This document shows, in pieces, positions 36,999 to 45,300 of a stretch of 64,000 nt of DNA (positions are counted from its first letter, which is position 1; each line of letters opens with the position of its first letter). Both the position numbers and the translations under genes were made by a program. The notes under the pieces are model-generated. The model did not search any database and was not told the DNA's origin. It saw nothing but the letters and a program-made list of their open reading frames with translations. This stretch comes from Mojavia pulchra JT2-VF2 (GTDB lineage: Bacteria > Cyanobacteriota > Cyanobacteriia > Cyanobacteriales > Nostocaceae). The stretch is taken from contig JAHHHN010000024.1 in the NCBI GenBank assembly GCA_019359325.1, forward strand, positions 1 to 64,000, in the 5' to 3' direction.

Positions 36999-37218
36999 AT
37001 CATGTCCGGTTGAACAATTTTCATTGCGTAGGCGAAGCCTTCCCGTTCGCGTAGCGTCTCCGACAGGAGAAGGGTACGAAGTAAAGCAATCTCCAAACCC
37101 TTGCGATTGCTACCCTGCGGGAAGCCACTTCGTGTCTACATTCCACTTCGTTGCATACCCTTCGGGAACGCCAGGGGCGAACGCAATGACATATCACAAG
37201 TAATTTGCCGGACATGAT
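36999..37218. mobile_element. About 220-bp element with 11-bp inverted ends ATCATGTCCGG
   Basis: The ends ATCATGTCCGG (36999-37009) and CCGGACATGAT (37208-37218) are perfect inverses. The inside is filled with small GC-rich repeats of the kind seen elsewhere in the window (for instance CGTTCGCGTAGCGTCTCCGA). It encodes nothing. Confidence 0.55.
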
Positions 37219-37378
37219 TAGGACTTACGCACTCAAGCCTGAAACCCCGATCCCCCCTAGCCCCCCTTAAAAAGGGGGGAACGTCTAAAGCCACGCCACT
37301 GAGGGAGTCGCTTAACCCGCAAGGGCGCAGGGCTGCCCCTTTCTAAGGGGGTTGGGGGATCTGAGTGCGTAAGTTCTG
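37219..37378. mobile_element. 160-bp MITE with 5-bp target duplication ATGAT
   Basis: The left end TAGGACTTACGCACTCA and the inverse of the right end (CAGAACTTACGCACTCA) match those of the MITE at 9369 and the IS at 13467. ATGAT flanks both sides (37214-37218 and 37379-37383). The left copy of ATGAT is also the end of the inverted repeat of the neighbouring element, so this MITE landed in that element's edge. Inside is the palindrome CCCCCCTTAAAAAGGGGGG. Confidence 0.85.
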
Positions 37379-37434
37379 ATGATATTAGATGTCAGCAAGG
37401 ACAAACATCAACTGAATTTGTAATACAAATGTAG

Positions 37435-37440
37435 TATAAT
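37435..37440 (+). promoter_or_regulatory. -10 hexamer of the EF-G gene
   Basis: A perfect TATAAT lies 57 bases before the ATG at 37498, with GTAG just upstream. No good -35 hexamer at the standard distance is visible, so an activator or an extended -10 may be used. GAAAGGAAA precedes the start codon as ribosome site. Confidence 0.55.
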
Positions 37441-37497
37441 GATTTTGTTACCGCTCTAAAGCTAAGACTGTTTATTGCTTGAGCGAAAGGAAATTTT

Positions 37498-39513
37498 ATG
37501 ATTCCCCGAACGCGCATCCGTAATATTGGTATTTCTGCTCACATCGACTCTGGTAAAACTACGCTGTCAGAGCGAATTCTCTTCTACACGGGCAGAATCC
37601 ACGCCATTGAGGAGGTACGGGGAGGCGGCAAGGGTGCGACGATGGACTTTATGCCAGAGGAAAAACTACATGGTATAACCATCACTTCGGCTGCTACCAC
37701 CTGTCAGTGGCACGATTATCAAATCAACTTAATTGATACACCAGGACACGTTGATTTTACGATTGAAGTAGAGCGTGCCCTGCGGGTACTAGATGGGGCA
37801 GTAATGGTGCTGTGTGCTGTAGCAGGTGTACAGTCCCAGTCAATCACAGTAGATCGTCAGATGAAGCGCTATCGCGTACCGCGTTTAGCGTTCATCAACA
37901 AGATGGATCGCACCGGAGCAAATCCATTTTCCGTGGTGCAAGCCATGCGCGATCGCTTGGAATTAAATCCCTTGCTGCTTCAATATCCCATTGGTAGCGA
38001 AGACCAATTCCAAGGGGTGATAGACCTCATAGAGATGAATGCTCACTACTTTGAGGGTGAGAATGGAGAAAACTGGGTGAAAAAGCCAATTCCTGATGCA
38101 CTTATGGATCAGGCGCAACAGGCACGAGATAAGCTACTAGATGCTTTGTCGCTGTTCTCGGAACCAATGACCGAAATGCTACTAGCAGAACGAGAGATTC
38201 CCCCTGAACTGATTTGGCAGACCATCCGCCAAGCTACCTTGAGCCTACAACTCACACCAGTGCTACTGGGTTCGGCATTTAAAAACAAGGGAGTACAAAA
38301 CTTGTTAGATGCAGTTACCCTGTATCTCCCATCTCCTATAGATAGGGAAGTAGTCAAAACCGTAGAGTCTATAAGTCTCTACCCCGATCCTGATGCTTCC
38401 TTAGTGGCTTTGGCATTCAAACTTACTGTCGAATCCTTTGGGCAATTAACTTATACCCGCATTTACTCAGGGACATTGAAACCGGGTGATACCGTTTACA
38501 ACTCCCGTACTGGAAAACGGGTGCAAATTGGCCGGTTGGTGAGAATGCACGCCAACAAGCGAGAAGAGGTGCAAGTTGCCGTAGCAGGGGATATTGTCGC
38601 TCTGTTGGGTGTTGATTGTGCTTCTGGCGATACATTTTGTAGTGGGGAGCCGCTGGTATCCTTAGAGAAAATGTTTGTGCCAGAACCAGTAATTACTCTG
38701 GCAATTACACCCAAAAAACAAGAAGATAGCGATCGCCTCTCGAAAGCACTCAACCGCTTTCAAAAAGAAGATCCCACTTTTCGCTTGAGCATTGACCCTG
38801 AATCAGGGGCAACTCTGATTTCTGGCATGGGAGAACTTCATCTAGAAATTTACCTAGAGCGCATTCAACGCGAATATAACGCTGAGGTATACGTTGGTAC
38901 ACCAGCCGTAGCATATCGGGAAACTATTGGGCAAAAAGCTCACTTCGACTACCGACTCAAGAAACAAACTGGCGGATCAGGCCAATACGCCCACGTCACC
39001 GGGTGGATTGAACCGACAGACGAGCCATTTGTCTTTGAAAACCGAGTCGTTGGGGGCGCAATTCCCAAAGAATATATCCCAGCCTGTGAGAAGGGTTTCC
39101 GCGAGGCGATGCAATCAGGACAGCTAGAAGGTTATCCTGTCACCGGGGTGAAAGTCGTTTTGGAAGGGGGTTCCTATCACCCAGTAGACTCTTCAGAATT
39201 AGCATTCCGGTCAGCAGCCCATCAAGCACTTGAGGGGGCAATTCGCAAAGCCAATTCCTACATCCTTGAACCGATCATGCTTGTAGAAGTGGAAACACCT
39301 AACGAATTCATGGGTAGAGTTCAAGGCGACCTCTCATCCCGTAGAGGTTTGCTCTTGGGTTCCGAGACGATGCAAGGATATTCAGTGATTCGGGCTGAAG
39401 TACCACTAGCGCGAATGTTTGGCTATTCTACAGACTTGCGATCGCTTACTTCTGGTATGGCAACTTTCACCATGGAATTTGCCTGTTACAGACAAGCCGA
39501 TTCACCCAAGTAG
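37498..39513 (+). CDS. fusA: Elongation factor G, secondary paralogue
   Basis: A 671-residue translational GTPase with all EF-G domains. GTP motifs: AHIDSGKT (14-21), DTPGH (80-84), NKMD (134-137). EF-G moves tRNA and mRNA on the ribosome after peptide transfer. Several positions depart from the housekeeping type: [11 protein letters not shown] where the usual text is close to MEQEQERGITI, and Leu257 ([14 protein letters not shown]) where a cysteine is usual, while Cys106 (VLCAVAGVQ) is kept. It is not next to rpsL, rpsG or tuf, so the standard fusA should lie elsewhere. It has its own promoter. Confidence 0.85.
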   Translation: MIPRTRIRNIGISAHIDSGKTTLSERILFYTGRIHAIEEVRGGGKGATMDFMPEEKLHGITITSAATTCQWHDYQINLIDTPGHVDFTIEVERALRVLDGAVMVLCAVAGVQSQSITVDRQMKRYRVPRLAFINKMDRTGANPFSVVQAMRDRLELNPLLLQYPIGSEDQFQGVIDLIEMNAHYFEGENGENWVKKPIPDALMDQAQQARDKLLDALSLFSEPMTEMLLAEREIPPELIWQTIRQATLSLQLTPVLLGSAFKNKGVQNLLDAVTLYLPSPIDREVVKTVESISLYPDPDASLVALAFKLTVESFGQLTYTRIYSGTLKPGDTVYNSRTGKRVQIGRLVRMHANKREEVQVAVAGDIVALLGVDCASGDTFCSGEPLVSLEKMFVPEPVITLAITPKKQEDSDRLSKALNRFQKEDPTFRLSIDPESGATLISGMGELHLEIYLERIQREYNAEVYVGTPAVAYRETIGQKAHFDYRLKKQTGGSGQYAHVTGWIEPTDEPFVFENRVVGGAIPKEYIPACEKGFREAMQSGQLEGYPVTGVKVVLEGGSYHPVDSSELAFRSAAHQALEGAIRKANSYILEPIMLVEVETPNEFMGRVQGDLSSRRGLLLGSETMQGYSVIRAEVPLARMFGYSTDLRSLTSGMATFTMEFACYRQADSPK

Positions 39514-39540
39514 CCATTTAATTACTAGTTCGTAGTTCAT

Positions 39541-39570
39541 AATTCGTAATTGAAAAAGCAATTATGAATT
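39541..39570. repeat. Inverted repeat after the EF-G gene
   Basis: AATTCGTAATTG and CAATTATGAATT form a 12-base stem with one wobble pair and a six-base loop, 27 bases after the stop. No U-run follows, so it may be a repeat of the common AATTACGAATT kind and not a terminator. Confidence 0.4.
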
Positions 39571-39798
39571 ACGAATTAAAATTTACGAATTAGAGAGTTA
39601 CTTTGAAACTTCAAATATCTTGCTAACCAAGGGCAAAAGCCGACAATGAAGGCATGAAAATCTTTTTCCCTAATACCTAGTCCCTAGTTCCCAGCCCCCA
39701 ATCCCCAGTCCCCATTATTTCTCGCCGCTCAACTTCACCGTTAAGCGGCTAATCTTTTTGGGAAAACTAATCTTGTTAGTAAATATTGATAAACTTTT

Positions 39799-40026
39799 AT
39801 GGCAATTCCTCTCTTGCCCGGCGATGCTAGGCGAACGGATAGCTACGCTAAAGCAACCGTTGAGATTACCGACTATCACATCACCGAAGAGATTTACCCT
39901 GAAAGTCGAACTCTTTTCTATCGGACAATTGGTTATAAGGTGGCGCATGAAAATAATGACTCGCTTGGTTTGAATGCAGTCAATTTCCAACTCGCTTTAG
40001 ATGAGGTGTTTCATGTCCGCAGTTAA
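39799..40026 (+). CDS. Small protein overlapping a histidine kinase gene
   Basis: A 75-residue frame (MAIPLLPGDARRTDSYAKAT) ending DEVFHVRS. Its last 14 bases overlap the start of the kinase at 40013, as in translationally coupled genes. No domain is recognised. It could be a partner of the kinase or the 3' end of an older gene. The spacer upstream (39571-39798) has the usual Nostoc intergenic CCTAGTTCCCAG-type text. Confidence 0.45.
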   Translation: MAIPLLPGDARRTDSYAKATVEITDYHITEEIYPESRTLFYRTIGYKVAHENNDSLGLNAVNFQLALDEVFHVRS

Positions 40027-42037
40027 CCTCAGAAAAATTTTGAACAAAAAAGAGTTGCTGTCTCTGCTTCAGGATTTAGTTAACCAGTTCAATATTGCGA
40101 TTGATGTTGAGCTGGTAGATGGCACAAAACTGATGAGCATTGGAAAGCAAACCTCAAAAAACCGATATCCAATTGAGGTGTCAGGAGAAATCATTGGTTG
40201 GGTTGTTGGGGAAGAACAAGCAACCTTAGTGGCGACTTTGCTCTCGCTTCTGGCAAAACAAGAAGCTGAGAAGAAAGAAATAGCTAAAGAATTGCTGGAG
40301 CGATACCAGGAAATTGATTTGTTTGAGGATATCTCGACGCAACTCACAACAAGTTTGGATAGGCGACAGATTGCCCAACTTGTACTACAGGAAATGAGTC
40401 AATTAATTGATTCGTCTGCGGGGATGATTTTGCTCCTCAGTTCGGATGCAACTGCATTGGAAATCATTGCCGAATTTGGACAGTTTTTTGACCACAATCA
40501 GCCGGAACCTGGTAAGGGAATTATTGGCAATATTGTGCAATCTGGTCGGGCAGAACTTATTAATGATGTGCAAGCCGATCCTCGATTAGAGGGGCAGGAA
40601 AACGTGAGTGCGCTGATTTGTGTACCGTTGAGAGCCAGGGAGCGGGTACTGGGAGCGATCGCCATTGGCACGCAAAAAACTTACGCCTACAAAGCCGAAC
40701 ACCTCAAACTCGTGAGTATCTTTGCCTCACAAACAGCGATCGCCATTGAAAAAGCCTTACTTTACGAGCAAAGCACTCAAGCAACCGCCCAGGCAAAAGC
40801 CCAGACACAAAGGCTTCAGCAAGCCCTTCATGATTTGCAACTAGCGCAAACCCAGTTAATCCAAAGCGAGAAAATGTCGAGTTTGGGGCAACTGATTGCC
40901 GGAGTTGCCCACGAAATCAACAACCCAGTAAACTTCATTGGCGGCAATTTGAAGTATGTTGCCGAGTACGCCAAAGACTTGTTGTACCTGCTGCAAGAGT
41001 ATCAGAAATTCTTGCCTGTTACTCCGCCAGATCTGGAATCAGAGCTAGACAATATCGATTTGGAATTTATCATGGAGGATTTGCCCAAACTGCTGGATTC
41101 GATGAAGGTGGGTAGCGATCGCATTGTGGAAATTGTACAATCCCTGAAAAACTTCTCCCGCCATGATGCAGCCCAAATGAAAGCCGTCAACATCCACGAT
41201 GGCATTGACGGGACGCTGATGATTCTCCGGCATCGTCTCAAAGCAGGTGTTCACAATGCAGCAATTGAAATCGTTAAAGATTATGCAGAACTCCCCCTAA
41301 TTGAATGCTACCCCGGACAGTTGAATCAAGTTTTTATGAACATCCTGGCAAATGCTATTGATGCCCTAGAAGAGTCAGTAGTTAGTAGTCAGTGGCCAGT
41401 GGTAAACAAATCAAAAACAACACTCCCAACTATTACCATTCGCACCGAAGTTATTGACGACCAGTGGGTTGTAATTCGCATTGCTGACAACGGCCCTGGT
41501 ATGAAGGAGGAGGTAATCCGTCGGATTTACGATCCCTTCTTCACCACAAAAGATATTGGCAAGGGAACCGGGTTGGGTATGGCAATCAGCCACCAAATTG
41601 TTGTGGAAAGGCATCGGGGAATTCTCAAATGTCGTTCTCAGCCAGGTGAAGGGACAGAATTCTGGATTCAGATTCCGGTGAATTGTGCAGTGATGGAAGC
41701 TGCTGAAGGCGAGAGTTGCACCTCTGCACCGAAGACGGCGATTGCGCTGCGCGCAGTGCCAAAGGCGATCGCCCCGCCAATTTCCCCAACCGAGTCATCC
41801 CCTACTCCTGATGCAGACGGATTCATTCCATCAACAACTCCCATGCTCAAACCTACGGAGCTGTTGATTCGACATACTCAACTGCTCCGGCGACTTTCGC
41901 AGCAAAATTCAGAAGTTGACGCTGCATCACCTGCTCAAATTTACTACATATTTCAACGCCACCCAATTTCATTAAAGCTTTACGCCACCTTGTTGTCCTG
42001 GTTCTGTTGTTCTCAACCTAGCCACTTACACCACTAA
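40013..42037 (+). CDS. GAF-domain sensor histidine kinase
   Basis: 674 residues from ATG 40013. An N-terminal helical domain (about 1-110) is followed by a GAF domain (about 115-260), a coiled coil, the phosphoacceptor His in GVAHEINNPVNFIGGNL, and an ATPase domain with NGPGMKEE and GKGTGLGMAI. There is no receiver or membrane helix. Inside the ATPase domain, EESVVSSQWPVVNKSK is encoded by DNA of the intergenic short-repeat type (about 41369-41412), apparently an in-frame insertion. The C-terminal 110 residues after the kinase core are low-complexity, and one segment (IALRAVPKAIAPP) again derives from a GC-rich small repeat at 41740-41775. ATG 40013 is preferred over 40001. Confidence 0.85.
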   Translation: MSAVNLRKILNKKELLSLLQDLVNQFNIAIDVELVDGTKLMSIGKQTSKNRYPIEVSGEIIGWVVGEEQATLVATLLSLLAKQEAEKKEIAKELLERYQEIDLFEDISTQLTTSLDRRQIAQLVLQEMSQLIDSSAGMILLLSSDATALEIIAEFGQFFDHNQPEPGKGIIGNIVQSGRAELINDVQADPRLEGQENVSALICVPLRARERVLGAIAIGTQKTYAYKAEHLKLVSIFASQTAIAIEKALLYEQSTQATAQAKAQTQRLQQALHDLQLAQTQLIQSEKMSSLGQLIAGVAHEINNPVNFIGGNLKYVAEYAKDLLYLLQEYQKFLPVTPPDLESELDNIDLEFIMEDLPKLLDSMKVGSDRIVEIVQSLKNFSRHDAAQMKAVNIHDGIDGTLMILRHRLKAGVHNAAIEIVKDYAELPLIECYPGQLNQVFMNILANAIDALEESVVSSQWPVVNKSKTTLPTITIRTEVIDDQWVVIRIADNGPGMKEEVIRRIYDPFFTTKDIGKGTGLGMAISHQIVVERHRGILKCRSQPGEGTEFWIQIPVNCAVMEAAEGESCTSAPKTAIALRAVPKAIAPPISPTESSPTPDADGFIPSTTPMLKPTELLIRHTQLLRRLSQQNSEVDAASPAQIYYIFQRHPISLKLYATLLSWFCCSQPSHLHH

Positions 42038-42047
42038 GAAAACAACC

Positions 42048-42161
42048 ATGTCTAGCCAACTTGAGGAATATAACCGTCAGTTAATTGAACAATGTCCCGT
42101 CGGTCTGGTACTGTGCCGAACAGATGGAACACTGATTGACCGTACCAAGTTTATCCCTTGA
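42048..42161 (+). pseudogene. PAS-domain kinase remnant (first 31 codons)
   Basis: ATG 42048 starts MSSQLEEYNRQLIEQCPVGL then VLCRTDGTLID, the beginning of a PAS domain, then an unrelated end and stop after 37 codons. It starts 11 bases after the preceding kinase, so an operon with a second kinase once existed here. Confidence 0.5.
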
Positions 42162-42165
42162 GACT

Positions 42166-42194
42166 GGGTGTAAGGCTTTTGAACGCCTACACCC
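42166..42194 (+). terminator. Possible terminator hairpin
   Basis: GGGTGTAAGGC pairs with GCCTACACCC (one bulge) around TTTTGAAC, just after the PAS remnant stop. A U-run is missing, so rho-independent termination is uncertain. Confidence 0.35.
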
Positions 42195-42355
42195 TCATAC
42201 TCCACCCGCCAAAACCTTCGATTTTTCGTTTTTTCCCCGTGTCAAGTTCATTCAAACTTTCCCCAAAGCCATAACCTCACTCTTAAGGAAGATCCTGATT
42301 AAGGAGTAAGTCGGATTAAATAGAAGAGACCGTGTATGCATACGGATAAATCTTC

Positions 42356-45300
42356 ATGAAGCGCGATACCACTGGTAAGTTTGTTAGTAATTGGGACTCA
42401 GAAAGGAAACAACGAGTTAGCTTATCTCTTACCAGTACAGCGTGGCGATCGCTCGATGAGGAAGCTCAAAAACGAGGAATTTCCCGTTCGGAAGTGATTG
42501 AACACGTTGCCCGTAGCTTTGGAAGTGAGCAACATCTCTCCAATGTTCATGGGGCGAATGGTGAAAACGCTTTGCTACAAGAATGCATCATAGAGCAGCA
42601 GCAAGCGATCGCCACCTTGCAGCATCAGAAACAGGAATTAGAAACTTTGCTGGAAAATGCTCCAGATGGAATCGCCCGCTTTGATTCGCAACTTTGTTAC
42701 CTATATGCTAACCGAATTGTCGAGCAAACTTTGGGATTTTCACGGGATGCTTTACTGGGTAAATCCATGTCTGAATTTATGTCAGACCCAATTAACCAGT
42801 TTTGGGAAGAGCATTTACGTCAGGCATTTGTAACGGCTCAAGAACAGGAGATTGAATTTGAATTTGCCACCCCGTTTGGTGTACGGTTCTATCAGGCTAG
42901 GTTAGTTCCCGAATTGAATGCTGAGGGAATGCCAATATCTGTCGTAGTCATCAGCCGTGACATTACCGAAACTAGACTTGCCCAACAACAGCGCACCCAA
43001 CTCATAACTGCCCAAGCAACTGAGCGCAAGGTGGCAATGATCCTGGAAAGCATTACGGATGCCTTTGTTGCCTTTGATCGCAATTGGCGCTACACCTATG
43101 TGAATCATGCGGCGGCTGAAATTCTTCATACAAAGCCAGAAGAGCTACTTGGAAAACACGTTTGGTATGAGGTTTTTCCCGATAAAGTGGGTAGTATAGC
43201 ATACCAGGAACTGCATCGGGCATTGGCTGAACAAGTCCCTGTTTCCTGGGAAGAATTTGGACAACCGATCGAGCGTTGGTTAGAAGTGAATGCTTATCCG
43301 TCTGCTGAGGGTGTGGCAGTCTATTTCCGTGATATCACAAAGCGCAAACAAGCTGAGGCAGAGCGGGAGAGGTTGCTGCAAGAGTTAGAAACAGAACGCA
43401 CTCGGTTTGAAGCGGTTTTACGACAAATGCCTGCTGGCGTGATGATTGCCGATGCCGCTTCTGGTAAGCTGGTTCTGACCAATGAACAAGCCAAACAGAT
43501 TGTTGGGTACGGTTATGAACAGTCGCTTGAGCTTGAGGAGTATGTAGCCATTACTCCATTTACAGCCTTTCGCTGTGATGGACAAATTTACGCAGTTAAC
43601 GAATATCCACTGGTGCGATCGCTCTTAACAGGTGAAGTAGTATCTAACGAAGAAATCGAACTACAAAAGAAAGACGGTAGCCGTATTTTCATTAGTGTGA
43701 ACTCAGCACCAATTTTAGATCACCAAGAGCAAATTGTTGCAGCCGTTGCGGTATTTGACAATATAACCGAGCGCGAGATGCTTCGCACGCAAAGCGATCG
43801 CCTTTTAGAACGAGAACAAGCTGCCAGGCTGGAAGCAGAAACAGAACGCCAGCGGCTGTATGATATCCTGATGCAGTTTCCTGCCATGATTGGAATTGTT
43901 ACAGGCCCCGATCTTGTGTATGAATTTGCTAATCCTACCTATCTGCAAGTGGCTGGGCGTACTCCAGATATTATTGGCAAACCGATTCGGGACGTTTTCC
44001 CGGAGTTAGAGGGGCAAATTTACTTTGATGTACTCGATCAAGTTTACCGCACAGGAGAAACGTTCATTCGGGATGAGTCGCCCACCTACTGGGATCGGAA
44101 CGGTGATGGTGTGTTGGAAGAGGCATTCTTCAACTGCGTCTTTACAGCTTGGCGGGATGGGTCGGGAAACATTCAGGGCGTGTTAATTTATAACATTGAA
44201 GTGACAGCCCAAGTCCGGGCACGGCAACAAATTGAACAACTGCTCAAGCATCTCCAGCAGAAAGAAGAAATTCAGCAATTCCTGATCGAATTAAATGACG
44301 CGATTCGGGCAATTCAAGACCCGCAGGAAATTATGTGGCAGGTGGTTCGTGCCACAGGGCAACAGTTCCAAGTCAGTCGCTGTACTTATGGTGAAATTGA
44401 TTCAACGCAGGAATACGTAATTGTCGATCGCGACTATTGTAATGGTGTAATCAGTGTGGTTGGCAGTCACCACATGAATTCCTTTGGCCCGGAAATTATT
44501 GCTGAACTAAAGCAGGGCAAAACAATAGTCGTGGATGATGTCGATACCGATCCTCGGACTGCTGGATCTGGGACAGCCGCCTTTGATGCAATTGAGACGA
44601 AATCTCTTCTGTGTATTCCCTTGGTGAAAGCGGGACGGTTTGTGGCGCTATTTGTGTTGCACCATGTTTCTCCTCGTCACTGGACAGAAAATGAAGTGGG
44701 GCTGATGGAACAAATTGCCGAACAAACTTGGTTAGTCGTGGAGCGATCGCGGGCAGAAAAGGCACTACGAGAAAGTGAGGCTTACCTGCAATTTGCGCTC
44801 AAGGTCGGACGTATGGGAACGTGGAACTGGGATACACAGACTGGCAAAATGATCTGGTCAGAAGGACACTTCACCATTTTAGGTCTGCAACCGTATGAGT
44901 GCGAACCCAGCTATAAAGTTTGGGCAAATCAAGTGCATCCTGATGATTTAGCACCAACGAAGGCGAAACTTCGGCAAGCTATGCTGGAAAAAAAGGAGTA
45001 TCACCACGAATATCGCCTGCGGTGGCCGGATGGCTCGATTCACTGGATAGAAACAAGGGGACAATTTACTTACGATTCTCAAGAAAATCCTAAACACTCA
45101 ATCGGCGCTGTCATTGACATCACAGAGCGTAAGCAAGCTGAACAAGAACGGGAACAATTGCTAGAGCGTGAACGCATTGCTCGGACTCAAGCAGAAGCTG
45201 CACAGCGTCAACTGGCAACTATGTTTGAAACCTCTCCGGTGGGCATTGCCCTGTTAGATGCCGAGCAGCGATTTATTGCGATTAATGAAGCATTAGCCGA

